A program made the position numbers and the translations under genes. From Dactylorhiza incarnata (lineage: Eukaryota > Streptophyta > Magnoliopsida > Asparagales > Orchidaceae), in assembly GCA_033032865.1 (NCBI GenBank), contig JAWHQI010000016.1, forward strand, positions 18,959,001 through 19,023,000: a DNA stretch of 64,000 bases, read 5' to 3'. Below are positions 1-11,417 of the stretch, one piece after another (within the stretch, counting starts at the first letter, position 1; each line of letters begins with the position of its first letter). The notes under the pieces were generated by a model. The model saw only the letters and a list, made by a program, of their open reading frames with translations, did not search any database and was not told where the DNA came from.

Positions 1-764
1 TTCCAACAATTTTTTTCAAAAACTTTACAAAACAGTGTCCTGTTTCGGCGTTAACTACTTAATGCCAGGCGTTAGTCCTCTTTTGCAAATGTGAAAACTT
101 TTTTGGGGGTTATTGCCAAATTATTTTTGGTTATTGTTTCTTTTCTAATTTTATATTTATTTTCTGTTAGGTCAATTTTAAAATTCAACAAAAATATATA
201 TAATCCAAAATCCAAAAATATTTTTTTTCATGTGTTGTTGCTTATCTATATTAAATTATTGTTTGACTATATGTCTTCACATGAGCACAGCATCTTAATC
301 ATCTATGTTTCAAATGGTCAATCTTATTTGGGCATACACAAAAAGAGTTTCTTAAATGAGCAATTTTAATTTCAAATTTATTAAACACTGTCCTATTTTT
401 CATTCCTTGACCTTAATCTAATTATGTGCAATGAAATAGTCTATAGATAATTGTGTATGTTTTGCCTAGCATGCCTCTAAGCATGAGCAATATTTTATGT
501 TAATTAATGATCCATACACACACTTTTTTGATGATCTACATATGTTCATAATCTTCAACTTGCATGATTGTGTAATGGAATAGTTTTAATCTATTAAGAT
601 ATTTGTCTACATTACTAACACCTTCACTCAAACAATAAATTTCTTGCACATATAGAAGTGATTACTTTCAAAAATAGTATATTGTGTTTACAACAACAAG
701 TGAATTTCGAGACCTTTGGCCCACTATTACACTAATATGAAATATAAAGCCAAAGATAACTCAA

Positions 765-990
765 CCAAGCACTACTCACCCTCCAGATAAGTCTTAATGA
801 GCATTGTGAGGTTGAGCACCTTGGAAAGAATTGTAAAGTGTCTTGTGTAAACACATTATTTTTTATCACTTATATTTGTACACCGGATCACTAAAAATAA
901 AAATTCAATAAAATTGCTTAAGTGATCCCCCAAGCAATACTTCGCTCCCTGATAAGTCTTAATGAGCATTGTGTGGGCGAAGCACCTTGG
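765..990 (+). other. Conserved three-stem RNA module, copy A
   Basis: Two imperfect hairpins, 765-824 and 930-990, each start with CCAAGC and end with CACCTTGG. They share the inner sequence gataagtcttaatgagcattgtg. Between them GGATCAC (885-891) pairs perfectly with GTGATCC (922-928). In the second hairpin the stem reads cttcgctc against gggcgaag, whereas element C has ctttgcac against gtgcaaag. The stem sequence differs but pairing is kept, which points to a folded RNA. The function is unknown; packaging, export or translation control are guesses. Confidence 0.65.
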
Positions 991-1771
991 TTGTTGTAGC
1001 TATTTTGATGTGCCTTGAAATTTTATTCTTGTGTTGATGTGTGAAAGTAAACATAAGGTTACATCCTTAATTGTATTATTTCTAATTCATTATATATGTC
1101 ATGTGTTTTGATTATATCATTTGTATACTTTTATCAAAACACTCTATGCCCACATCATTGATTTTTATAAAATTTCTACTCATGAGAATTGGAACCTATT
1201 GCAAAATTACAAAATTCTCTAAAAACTCATGTAAAAGCACTAGATTATAATGCATGATTTCTACAATGTTTTCTTCACTTGAAATTCGAATTGATTTCAT
1301 TATAGTTATTATCTTGATGTGTATGATAAATCAAGCTTGCCTACCTGTTATAATAACTTCCAGTGTTATTGCTCTATTGTAAAAAACCTAGTGTCATATT
1401 ATTTCTTAACAAAAAATTCTTCTATATTTATTTGCCTAATCTTATTCCGCATTCCTATTTGACTATGCAATGTGTTCCTATGGTTTATCATGCCTACTTC
1501 TAGGATTTTTTTTCATACTTTGTTTCAAACAAGCTTATAAACATTTTCTTGCTAGGTATGTGGTTTCTTTTATTAATCAACACAATGGATTGGAATAATA
1601 TTCATTCACGCTCATCATATCTATTTCCGCTATGCTACTCTCTTCCTTAGCTCGATCACGACTTTCTTTATGCTTAAACTAGAACTTTTAAATTCTATCT
1701 TGGTTTTGTCCCTCATTTGTGTCTTCCTTCCTCTAGTCTTTAATTTAAACTCCACCCTCTTTTGCTAATAA

Positions 1772-2031
1772 CAAAAGGGGGAGAATAAAGTGCTAAATCA
1801 TATTGATTAAACGGAGTAGGATTCACTAGATTAAGGGGGAGCATGTATCTAGTATATGTGAGTATTCACTAAGGGGGAGCATTTTCATAGGGGGAGCATT
1901 CTTAAATGATCTATAATTCTTATCACTATCTTATAATTGCTTAGTGTCATATATATTTATAAAAACACAAATTCTTTATCTATGAATCTGATTTATCTCT
2001 ATTGGATTTGTTATTATCAAAAGGGGGAGAT
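1772..2031 (+). promoter_or_regulatory. Polypurine tract series of element A
   Basis: Five purine tracts of the form (a)agggggag occur at about 1772, 1833, 1871, 1889 and 2018. The last abuts the LTR start and is the functional plus-strand primer. Repeated upstream tracts are a described trait of Sireviruses. Confidence 0.7.
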
Positions 2032-3234
2032 TGTTGGAACATGGTTTTCTGCATCCCTTTGATTTGAGAATAACAAATCCTACTTGTATTTGATCATGCT
2101 TGCCTTTGTGTTTTTAGCATGCAGGTTTTGAACATGTATGACACTAGGTTGATGCTCCATTGGTCTGGAACAGTCCACATGCTTAAATGAATATATTCAA
2201 ATGCCAGGCGTTATGCTTAACGCTGGGCATTGGCATTCGACGGGATGGTCTGCCGTTCGACGGGATGGTCTGCCGATCGACTGAATGGCTTGCCGACTGA
2301 ATAAATGAGAGAAGATCAACGCCAGGCATTAGGACTTAACACTGGGCGTTAACGCTCGATGTTTATGGCAAGAGGGGAAGCAACCGTGATTGAAGGGGCA
2401 CTTTAGGAATGATTTGACCTAACTCCAGCGTTAGCCTCAACGCCAGCGTTAGGGTTGCCTAAAACGAAAGATTCCTAAAGTGCAGAATCTCATTCTCGTT
2501 TTGAAGATCCGAGCCATCAAAACATTTCCAAACTAGGTCAACGCCAAGCGTTAGCGTCAACGCCGGGGTTATCCTCCTTTCCTATAAATAGATGGAATTC
2601 ATCTTCCCCTACTACTGACTTTGGAGATCCCTATTCCAGCACTTGATAATCTCTACAAGGGCCGTATTTCCAGACCATCTTCTCCCACATAAGTTCCAAC
2701 AAAAAGAATTCAAGGAGAGCCGGATCAACGCTTATGCAACGTGAGGGACACACGCTTTGACTTCAAGAACATCCAGCGAGCCTTCACCTTCTCCAGAATT
2801 CTTTATATGGAGTTTTATTATATTTTGTATTTTCTTTTATAACTCTTTTTATTACCATCGTGGAGTTAATTCGCCTCGTGGTGGCGACTAAGTCTAGGGT
2901 GTAGATCTAGGGGGTGCTCGAGGCCTTTTCTGAGGATAGAAAGGCTATAGCGGCTTGAGGCCATATCTGCGGGAGGATAGGCTAAAGCCACCAGTTCGTG
3001 GGGATACGAGTCGGGATAGAAAATAAAAAGGATTTTTATATTTATCGCCCATGATTTCTAGCTTCATAAAAAATCAAGTTTTGTAATTTCATATCTCAAG
3101 ATTAATAAAATCATGTTTCTCTTTTATATTACTTGATTTCTTCTTTTCTAATTACAAATGTTTTAAAATAAAGTAAAGTTTTTAAAACCCTTATTCACCC
3201 CCCCCCCCCTCTAAGGGCGCCTCACGATCCAACA
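2032..3234 (+). repeat. 3' LTR of element A
   Basis: The 1203-bp LTR runs from TGTTGGAACATGG to CGATCCAACA. A TATA box (cctataaatag, 2581-2591) marks the promoter. The upstream U3 is packed with variants of a gccaggcgtta motif (2203, then about ten more up to 2575). A poly-C run of about 12 lies at 3198-3209. The 5' partner LTR lies outside the window, so the age cannot be estimated. Confidence 0.88.
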
Positions 3235-5241
3235 GACACCTTATGAGCTATACTTTTAAAAAAAACCTAATATATCTTATTTTCATGTCTTTGGTTGTAA
3301 GTGTTATATTTTAAACAAAAGCGATGCACTAGGAAAATTTGATGAAAAATGTGATGAGGGAATTTTCATTGGGTACTCTTCAACTAATAAGGCTTATAGA
3401 ATTTATAATAAATGAACTAAAATAATTGAAGAGTCTATACATGTAAGATTTGATGAGTTTGTTCCTTGTGTAGATACTAATCATAAAGGAAACGAAGACG
3501 AACCCCTTTCCCCTTTGGAGCATGAGGATGATAAATTGCTTGGAAAAATTGAAGAGGAAAAAGAAGAAGAACAAATGGAATATGTTCCTCCAAGTGTGCT
3601 ACAATTTTCAAAGGATCATCCAAGGGAGCTTGTGATAGGAGAACCATCAAAAGGGGTAAGTACTCGTTCTTCTTTACATGAGTCTTTTCCAAACCTTTGT
3701 TTTGTATTCGAAATAGAACCAAAAAATGTTTCAACCGCTTTAAATGATGAAATTTGGTTTTTAGCTATGAATGATGAATTAAATCAATTTGAATGAAATA
3801 AGGTTTGGAATTTAGTAGAGAGGCCATCTAATCATCCAGTTATAGGAGTTAAATGGATTTTCAAAAATAAACTTGATGGTGACTCTAGGATAATAAGGAA
3901 TAAAGCTAGATTAGTTGCACAAGGATATTTACAAATCGAAGGGGTAGATTTTGATGAAACTTTTGCACCCGTGGCTCACCTTGAATCAATTAGAATATTT
4001 CTTGCATTTGCGAGTTTTAAAAGATTTAAATTATTTCAAATGGATGTTAAAAGTTCATTTTTAAACGGGATTATAAAAGAAGAAGTTTATGTAGAACAAC
4101 CCCCCGATTTTGTGAGTGAAAATTTTCCAAACCATGTGTATAAGTTAGAGAAAGTGCTTTATGGATTGAAGCAAGCGCCACGTGCTTGGTATGATTGATT
4201 GACATTATTTTTGATAAAGCACGGTTATAAAATGGGACGTGCGGATAATACACTCTTCATTAAGCATGTAGATAATGATTTGATTATATTGCAAATTTAT
4301 GCTAGTGATATCATATTTGGAGCCACTAATGAAGAGTTAGGTAATGACGTAATTTTAGTGATGAAAAATGAATTTAAAATGAGCTTGGTAGGAGAATTCA
4401 CTTATTTTCTAGGATTTCAAATCTCACAAAAACAAGATGGTATATTTATTTGTCAAACTAAATATGTTCATGATATTCTTAAAAGATTTGGATTTGAAAA
4501 CCTAAAACAAGCTAATACACCAATGAGTGCATCACTAAAATTAGGAAAAGATGAAGTCGGTATTTCTATTGATCAACATTATATAGAGGAATGATATGCT
4601 CATTGCTTTATTTAAGCGCATCTAGACCCGATATTATGTTTCTTATTTGTTTATGTGCTAGATTTCAAGCTAACCCAAAAGAATCACATTTGAAAGCGGT
4701 TAAACGTATTTTTAGATATCTAATCGGAACATCTAGATTAGGCTTATGGTATCCTCATAATGATTGTTTTATTTTACACGGTTTTTCTGATTCAGACTAT
4801 ACGGGATGTTCATTAGATCATAAGAGCATTAGTGGCACGTGTCATTTTATAGACCCTTCACTCATATCATGGTCAAGTAGGAAACATAATTCTATTGCCC
4901 TCTCCACCACCGAGGCCGAATATATTGCACTAGGTAGTTGTTGTGCACAAGCCTTATGGATGACCCAAACGTTAGAAGACTTTGGTGTTCATCTAAATAA
5001 CATTGAATTAAAGTGTGACAACAAGAGTGCTATAGATCTCACAAACAATCTCGTATATCACTCTAGATCAAAACATATAGATGTCCGGCATCATTTTATT
5101 TTAGATCATATTAAGAAGGAACATGCTAAAATTAGCTTTATAGGGACTGAATCACAACTTGCAGACATTATCAAACCTCTACCCGATGCACATTTTCGCA
5201 TACTTAGGTTAGAACTACCTGTCTTAGAAATGTCACTTTAA
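3235..5241 (+). pseudogene. pol: Element B pol remnant: integrase tail, RT, RNase H
   Basis: Copia polyprotein remnant. From about 3239 the frame gives the integrase C-terminal region (PYELY, then GCKCYILNKSDALGKF and GIFIGYSS). The RT follows ([51 protein letters not shown]) and then RNase H (SDSDYTGC, SSRKHNSIALSTTEAEY, CDNKSAIDL, RSKHIDVRHHF). In-frame stops fall at about 3254, 3413, 3794 and 4196, and a frameshift at about 4580 moves RNase H into another frame. The RT catalytic motif, normally YVDD, reads YASD at 4298-4309, so the enzyme would be dead even without the stops. The integrase core is cut off by element A. Confidence 0.9.
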
Positions 5242-7215
5242 CCCTTATAAACAAAAAAACAATCAAAATTATCTTATGTACTCTGTTATATTTGTTCGCA
5301 TTTAAAAAATTCAAAATCACCAAAAACATACTAATAGAGCTTTCAAATCAACTCCATAATGTCTGAAATTTCAACTGTAAGAAGGTCTCTTTCTCATACA
5401 AAGGAATCATGAAAATGATTTTTCAAAAAGTCAAAATTTAGTGTCCTGTCTCGGCGTTAAGAAGCTAACGCCCGACGTTAGATCCTTTGCTACAAAAATT
5501 TTTTTGTTTTGAATAATTTCTGGTATTATTTTAATGTTATGTGTGTGTTTTATTTCTCTGTTCGTAAAAAGTTTTCTATCTTTGTATCTCCTTTAAAACA
5601 AAATTTTATTTCTTTTCAAAAAAAATATTCTCATGCATTACTTTGGGTGTATCTCTCTGGCATAGAATATCACTTACTGAAAGGGCTATTAAAAACATCT
5701 ATGTTTTCCAGAGAATATATATAGAAAAAACAAATACAAAATTACAGAACAATTTCAAAGATCAAAAATTTTTTTATGAGTATTTATTGTTATGTACATA
5801 TATCAACATTCAAAAATTTTAATAAAAAATGATTGTTATTTATTGCCATTGTCATGCCTTGAATAATATCTTAATAATGTGCAAAGAATTTGGTTATAGA
5901 TTACATGTGTAGAAATGTTTTTACATGCCTCTAAGTATGAGTAAAGTTTTTATCTTTGATAATGATTTTCTCACTTACACTTTTTTGTTAATCTACATAT
6001 GTTTTAAATCTTATTGCATGATTGTGTAGTATAAGAACTTCCTTTGAATCTCATAAATAGTTTACCTACACAACATTGAATTCTTTATCAAATTCTTTGT
6101 TCTTCATGCACTTGTGATTAGAGAAATGTTGTTTAAAATACTATGTTTGCAAATCAAGTGAATTCAGAGTCCTTAGTCACTAAACTTAAAAGCAAATAAT
6201 AAATGACAAGGAAAACTCCACCAAGCACTACTCACCCTCCTGATAAGTCTTAGTGAGCATTGTGAGGTTGAGCACCTTGGCTAAAGAATTGTAAAGTGTT
6301 TTGTAGCAAATAATTTATACACCACTTCTCTTAGTACACCGGATCACAAAAAATGAAAATAAAGCTAAAAAGTATAAAAGTGATCCCCAAGCACTACTTT
6401 ACACCCTGATAAGTCTTAATAAGCATTATATGTGCAAAGCATCTTGGTAGTTGTACTCTTTATTTATGTGCATTGAAATTTGTAGAAGTAAAGTTATTTT
6501 TGTTCAATTCAAGTTCTGCTCCTACATAACATAATTTCGTGTGATTTGATTTATACACTTGTATACTTTATCAAAACACCTTTTTTGAACACATCATTAA
6601 AATTTATAACGCTTCCACTCATGAGAATTTGACCTTAAGCTTATCTACACTATTCTCTACAATCATGAGTAAATACACTAGATAGCAGCACATGATCTTT
6701 ACAATGTTTATGTATACTTGAAATGCAAATTTCTTTACATTGTAAACATATATTTACTTGATATTTTTATAATCTTGCTTGCTACTTTTTGTTACAAATT
6801 ACAAATGAACTTGCAACTTTTATTTCTAACACTCAAAACATCTAATTATTTGATTAAAACGCTTACTATATTTTGTGCTTACAATTGCTTAAAGATGTTC
6901 ATAATTGCTTTCGCTGTGTTCACTATTTTTCAAAAAGTTGTTAGTATTTCTATGTGATGCATAACATTTCATATTGCAACTACTCAAACCCACCTCCTTT
7001 TGATTATAACGAAAGGGGGAGAATAAATTGAAGAAGAAATAAATTAGAGAAATCTATTATTTAGGGGGAGTAAAATAGAAAATGCATTCATGTAGGGGGA
7101 GCATCCATATAGGGGGAGTATGCATATTATCACGCTTAACATATATACTATAAACACTACTCTAATTATGTTTTATTTCTTATTAGTGGATTTTTTATTA
7201 TCAAAAGGGGGAGAT
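5242..7215 (+). other. 3' untranslated region of element B
   Basis: AT-rich non-coding region between RNase H and the LTR. It carries the same ordered blocks as element A: aacgcccgacgtta at 5467, a catgcctctaagtatg hairpin near 5926, the three-stem module at 6221-6447, catgagaattt near 6621, and purine tracts at about 7013, 7061, 7096, 7112 and 7203. Small ORFs inside it show no shared protein with A or C and are not called. Confidence 0.75.
6221..6447 (+). other. Conserved three-stem RNA module, copy B
   Basis: Same architecture as in element A. Hairpin 1 spans 6221-6280 (CCAAGC to CACCTTGG), the central stem is GGATCAC (6341-6347) with GTGATCC (6380-6386), and hairpin 2 spans 6387-6447. 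Loop sequence gataagtctta is kept. One stem pair of hairpin 2 is broken (ctttacac against gtgcaaag, an A:C mismatch), as expected in a decaying copy. Confidence 0.65.
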
Positions 7216-8407
7216 TGTTGAAACTTGTGTTCCATATCTCTTTGTTTGAGAATAACAAATCACACTATGTATTTGATCTTACTTGTGTTTATAGTGTGCA
7301 GGAACTATAGTTAAATAACCCTATGAACAGGATGTTGATTAATAATGATTCTTTAAAAAGAGAGTTAACGCCTCACGTTAAGTAGCCAACGCCCCACGTT
7401 AATTTCCGTCGAGAAGGAATCCGTCGAGATGAAATGTCGTCGAGAAGGAGTCCGTCAAGAAGCCAGAGACAACACTAGCGTTGACTCTTAACACCCGCAT
7501 TGAGTCCACGAATCTGCCACAATCTCGACGGTTGCACGATCTCAGCCATGATAGTGCACGTTCACTAACGCTGACGTTAACTATTAACGCCACGCGTTAG
7601 CTCCCATGTCTATTTAAAGACCTAATTTCATTGCTCAAAATGACATGCATCCAAGCCTTCATTCCAGACTTTTGAGAGAGCATTTCATCCCGAATTCAGA
7701 AGAGTACTCCCATTACCACCATTAAAGAATTAGAGTGAGAAGGAGATTTCAACGACAAATTTGAAGAAGGACGCTCGCTTCAACTCTGGCATGGTCATTG
7801 CGTATCTTCAACATCTCCTTCTGCACTCTTCAATATTGGGGGTCTTTTGTTATGATTTTAATTTAATATTTTCATATTTTCTTGTAACGGTAGTGAAATC
7901 ACCGCCTTGTGTGTGGCGACTAGGCCGGGTTCATTTTAGGGGAAATTCGCCGCCTTGTGCATGGCGACTAGGTCTAGGGTAGATCTAGGGGGTGGCTAGA
8001 GTCCTTATCTGGGGATAGATAGGCTATAGCCAACCGGTCCTTCGGAGAAGGACCGGTGAAAGAACAAAAAAGTGAATTTTATCTTGTCGCCTTTATTTCA
8101 AGCGTTATTGAAATTATATGTTTGTAATCATCTTCTTGAAATATATAATATTCATTTTTATCTCTGATTGTCTGAAAGTGTATTTCATTTAAGATTGTGC
8201 AAGTAAAATCACTTTGAATATTTCTACAAAAATATTTTCTGGAGAGATAACGCCCGACGTTAACTATGTAAGGTTAGGCGTTAGCGACAGAACCAAAAAG
8301 GTTTTCTGTTATTTTAAAATCTGTCAGTTTATTTCAAAAATAGTAAACCCCTTATTCACCTCCCCCCCCCCCCGCCCCCCCTCATAAGGGCACCATCAGA
8401 TCTAACA
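7216..8407 (+). repeat. 3' LTR of element B
   Basis: The 1192-bp LTR runs from TGTTGAAACTTG to GATCTAACA. A TATA-like tatttaaag lies at 7611. U3 holds repeated aacgcc/cgtta motifs and four cgtcgaga-type units at about 7408-7455. A copy of aacgcccgacgtta at 8249-8262 is identical to the one in the element's own 3' UTR (5467-5480). A C/G-broken poly-C run lies at 8361-8381. Confidence 0.87.
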
Positions 8408-9230
8408 TCATCTTGAAGAATCCCTCTCGTATCCCCACCGTGAAGGAGAGCTGGAGGGCAAATCCGGGCACTTCTTGGGTGAGCAGGACCTCCTCCTGTA
8501 ATCGGTCCACATAGTGGGTCAGCGACTCCCCCGGCCCCTGCTTGATTTTGAAGAGTGCACTGACATCCTTCTTCCTTTACTTTGAGGTCGAGAAGCGTAG
8601 CAAAAAGCTATGGCGCAGGTCCTCGAATGCATAGATTGATCCTCCCAGGAGCTGGTGAAACCAGTCCCGCGCCTTCTTCATCAGGGTGGTGGCGAAGAGT
8701 CGGCACTTAAAAGCGTCCGACACGGGCCTAAGGGAGGTCATGTCCTCGAACCATTGCAGGTGCTGGACGGGGTCATCCTTGCTGGTGTAGTACACCATGT
8801 CCATCTCCCTGAACCCCTCGGGGAGTGGTATCGAGAGCACCAGCTCGCAGAATGGGCTTCCTCCGCTCGCTACTCTCGCCTGCTCGACTCGCCCCACGAG
8901 CTCTCTGACTGGGCCTATCCTCGTCGGGCCAACGCTCGCTGGGCAGGCATTCGCCGGGCAAGCAATCACCGGGTTGGGAAAGAGATCTCGCATTGAAGCC
9001 TCCCCAACCGTCTCCTTACAAGCTCTCTGCCCCGGGGCGGCCTCGCCTACCCCTAGCGACGGGACGGCTTGCAGTGTTGGGGTCAAGAACTCTCCTCGCG
9101 CCGCGGCGAAGGCGAGGTTGATTGTCTCGTGTACCTCCCTTCGGAGATCTTCCCGCATCCCTACCGTCACTAGCGGTCCAAATGGTGACAAATCTCCAAA
9201 TCCGGCCTCTCGCTCATCCTCCCCAGCCAT
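8408..9230 (-). pseudogene. gag: Tat-type gag, 5' part, interrupted
   Basis: The minus-strand ORF begins with MAGEDEREAGFG at 9230 and runs 217 codons to a TAA at 8577. The frame continues past it as KKDVSALFKIKQGPGES until element B breaks it at 8408. The capsid-type motifs are the family's own: SPFCELVLSIPLPEGFRE, VQHLQWFEDM, KARDWFHQLLGGSIYAFEDLR and FLLRFSTSK. The same motifs recur in Tat 1 and Tat 2. Gag forms the particle shell. This copy keeps the tryptophan in ARDWFHQL that is a stop in the other two copies, so it is the best-preserved gag N-terminus of the three. Confidence 0.8.
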
Positions 9231-9287
9231 GTTGTTTCCTTGAGAATTTCTTGTGCCAGCAACACTCCACGCTCACCGCACCAAAAA

Positions 9288-10088
9288 TGTTGGAACCGAG
9301 AATCGGCCCAACGAGGAGTTCAGACCCGCAGCTGACACTTACTGATCCCACAGAAGAACCTGACCGAAGACTTGGAGCTAAAACATCAACCCTTGGTTGA
9401 AGTGTGGAGGTCCCACCACACACCCGAAAGATCTTTAGAGCACTGCCCCTCCTAAGCCAAAACTGAAGTCGGGCACCTTGGAGAACCTAAGGATCTAACC
9501 ATGAATGTCCAAAGGAGGAAGAAGCCAAAGAAGTGGATCTCCTCCAAAGGTGGCCTTCAGGGTCTATATATAGTTTTATCTACCGTTCTGCAAATAGCGT
9601 AACTCCACCTTTTGGTTTTACTAAACGCACTCCAAACTTGTCTGCTAACAGCCTAACTCCGCTGTTTTGAAGGAATATTGGCAGCCCACAAAGGGTATCA
9701 AGGTAATTTCACCTGCAGACCCCATTGGGCGAATGGCCAGTGAAGGCGCCATTCGCCAGTCTTCCTACGAACAGGGCTCCCGATATCTCTCCTTGCGAGT
9801 AGAGGTCCTACTCGCCTCGCTCCTTGGCACGGCGAGTCCTCACTCGCCTCGTTATGGCTAAATGCACCCCAAAAGTGCTGAGCTGGAATCTGCCTCGCTC
9901 CCACGCTATTCCCCTTGCAAGGGGACATGGCTGGCTCACCTCACCTCCGCTCGCTTCGTATATGCGAGGCGGCGAGCCCTGGCTCGCCTTGCCTCGTTTC
10001 TGCCCGCTTCGCCGGTACCCAATTTTTCATCTTACCCTTCGGCGAACACGGGGTTGTACACTAAGTGTGGAGATAATCTGGTGCAACA
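9288..10088 (-). repeat. Tat-type LTR (reverse strand)
   Basis: On the minus strand it starts TGTTGCACCAGA (10088) and ends GGTTCCAACA (9288), about 800 bp. The upstream end is inferred from the TGTTG/CAACA ends and is less certain. A TATA box (tctatatatag on plus, 9563-9573) is present. U3 is rich in gcgag-type motifs. The stretch from ttagtaaaaccaaaaggtgg to the TATA box matches the shared Tat LTR at 50.12-50.19 kb. Confidence 0.7.
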
Positions 10089-11287
10089 CAACCATGTTAG
10101 GATCCACCAGTTTAAATTATGAAGAGAAATTCTCTCTGGTTTGGGAAACATTCCATTTATTTTATTTCCTATAGTTTTATGTCACACCTTTAATGACATG
10201 ATGATCTTAAAATGAAATTCCACATATATGACATCCAAGATCCCAAATTTTAATCCAAGGTGGGTTATGACATAATTAAAGCTCTGCCAAAAATTAGTTA
10301 AAAATATTTAAAATATGAGAAATATTTACATTATTAAAATCTCTAAAATTTAGTGTGATAAAATAAGTCAAAACTTGAAAAATACAAATGCGTAGAAAAA
10401 ACTTGTCTAAATGATCCCAAATTTTATCAGAGCTCTGCTACGACCTCATTGCTTTGCCCAAAATTTGGGCTCCACATCACATGTTTAAGGGATCTTTATT
10501 TAACTAATTTAATCACTTATTTTGTCCTTAAATTGTTTATAAAACTTTAGGAAAAGTTCTTCCAAAAATTATGCAATTATATGGTGATGAACATAACATT
10601 ATTACATAGGGTAATACAAAATTTCAAGGGATTATAATAAATTAATACAGAGATGAATTTCCAAATATTTAACACCAAAATAAATCACCTTATGGACTTA
10701 AAATCATTCATAATAAAAAACAGTACCAAATGAGTTCCAAATTGGCCCATATCTTGTCCATAGAGATTTCATGTGATCATTTATTAGTCCCCAAAATTTG
10801 GACACCAAACCCCAAGGAAATACCCACTTTATTTCATTAATTTTGTTTCGCATATAATAAATAAATAAAATTCTAAACAAATCCAAAAATCATGAAACTT
10901 CCTAGAGGGCTATATCTGATCATAAGGAACCCACATATAAAATTTTGTACCATATTTGTTTGTATTTATGGAGGTATACATAATATTAAATCAAACATAG
11001 GTTAACTGTGACAAAAGGGCAGCTAAGGCTAATTGTTTGCATAACTTGTTCAAAAGCTAACCAAATAACCTCAAATTTTAATCAGCATGAGATATATCAA
11101 ATAGTAGCTAATGCCAAAAATTCACTATCCAATTCATTCTACATGATCAATTCATTTTGCCTATGAAATAATTTGTAAATTATTTTCAAAACTATAGTAC
11201 TAAGTATCTTTAAAAATTATGAAACTGTGTTAAGCTAGATATTGCTATTAAAGACTCCCATATGAAATTTTAAGTCAGGATTGTAAG
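10089..11287. other. AT-rich intergenic block, not recognised
   Basis: About 1.2 kb of AT-rich DNA with recurring ccaaatttta-type and tgaaatttta-type words and no ORF of note. It separates the reverse Tat LTR from the remnant LTR end of Tat 1. The base composition resembles LTR or intergenic plant DNA. I see no coding similarity, no target duplication and no tRNA. Confidence 0.5.
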
Positions 11288-11359
11288 TGAGGGATAAGTA
11301 GGTGTGGGCTATACCCCCCAGTGGGTCCAAACTCAAGAGACCGGTTGCCGGTTTCAACA
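11288..11359 (+). repeat. Remnant 3' end of Tat 1 5' LTR
   Basis: The last 70 bp or so resemble the end of the other two Tat LTRs (ggataagtaggtgtgggct against ggatcagtaagtgtcagct) and end GGTTTCAACA. This is followed at once by the PBS-like ttcttggtgcggtgat. The rest of the LTR is absent; AT-rich DNA stands in its place. Confidence 0.6.
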
Positions 11360-11417
11360 TTCTTGGTGCGGTGATCGTGGACCGTAGCCTGTGCAAGAAA
11401 ATCTCAAGCTGAGCTTC

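Larger units (their letters stand above)
1..2031 (+). other. 3' untranslated region of element A
   Basis: About 2 kb of AT-rich DNA between pol, which lies before the window, and the 3' LTR. Short ORFs here are not conserved in the matching regions of elements B and C, so I read none as a gene. Blocks shared with B and C, in the same order, are the GCGTTA-type motif at 46-74, the catgcctctaagcatg hairpin near 470, the hairpin module at 765-990, a catgagaattgg block near 1182, and the polypurine series. No envelope-like ORF is visible. Confidence 0.75.
1..3234 (+). mobile_element. Sirevirus-like Ty1/copia element A, 3' part
   Basis: This is the 3' end of a copia element whose pol lies upstream of the window. 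It consists of an AT-rich 3' untranslated region (1-2031), a run of polypurine tracts and a 3' LTR (2032-3234). The tract caaaagggggag followed by TGTTGG and the LTR end GATCCAACA behind a poly-C run are hallmarks of the Sirevirus/SIRE1 group. Immediately after the LTR the sequence reads as the C-terminal integrase region of a related element (B), so A is inserted inside B. The right-hand target copy would be gacac (3235-3239); the left copy is outside the window. Confidence 0.85.
3235..8407 (+). mobile_element. Sirevirus-like Ty1/copia element B, 3' half
   Basis: The element starts at the point where A is inserted and holds the end of integrase, reverse transcriptase, RNase H, a 3' UTR of about 2 kb and a 3' LTR. 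Its 5' half must lie upstream, beyond A. On the right the LTR ends at 8407 and abuts a reverse-strand Tat gag, so B is itself inserted in that Tat element. The order of events is therefore Tat fragment, then B, then A. Confidence 0.85.
8408..10088 (-). mobile_element. Tat-type gypsy fragment, reverse strand (LTR plus gag 5' part)
   Basis: Reading the minus strand there is an LTR (10088 down to 9288), a primer-binding-type sequence (tttttggtgcggtgag) and the N-terminal two thirds of a Tat gag, cut at 8408 by element B. The same PBS and gag are found on the plus strand at 11360 (Tat 1) and 50489 (Tat 2), which identifies the family. The rest of this copy should lie upstream of the window. Confidence 0.8.

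Noticed and set aside
91..369. 92-codon plus ORF with hydrophobic N-terminus in element A, and similar short ORFs at 5509-5724 and 6718-6957, as possible envelope-like genes
   Set aside because: They lie in AT-rich 3' UTR, share no protein sequence between A, B and C at matching positions, and the conserved features there are RNA-type blocks.
781..812. Hammerhead ribozyme in the hairpin loop (ctgataag/ctgatgag-like core)
   Set aside because: The conserved GAAA and the three-helix arrangement around it are missing.
8797..9243. 148-codon plus ORF opposite the Tat gag
   Set aside because: Shadow of the gag frame on the other strand; the minus frame carries the family motifs shared with Tat 1 and Tat 2.
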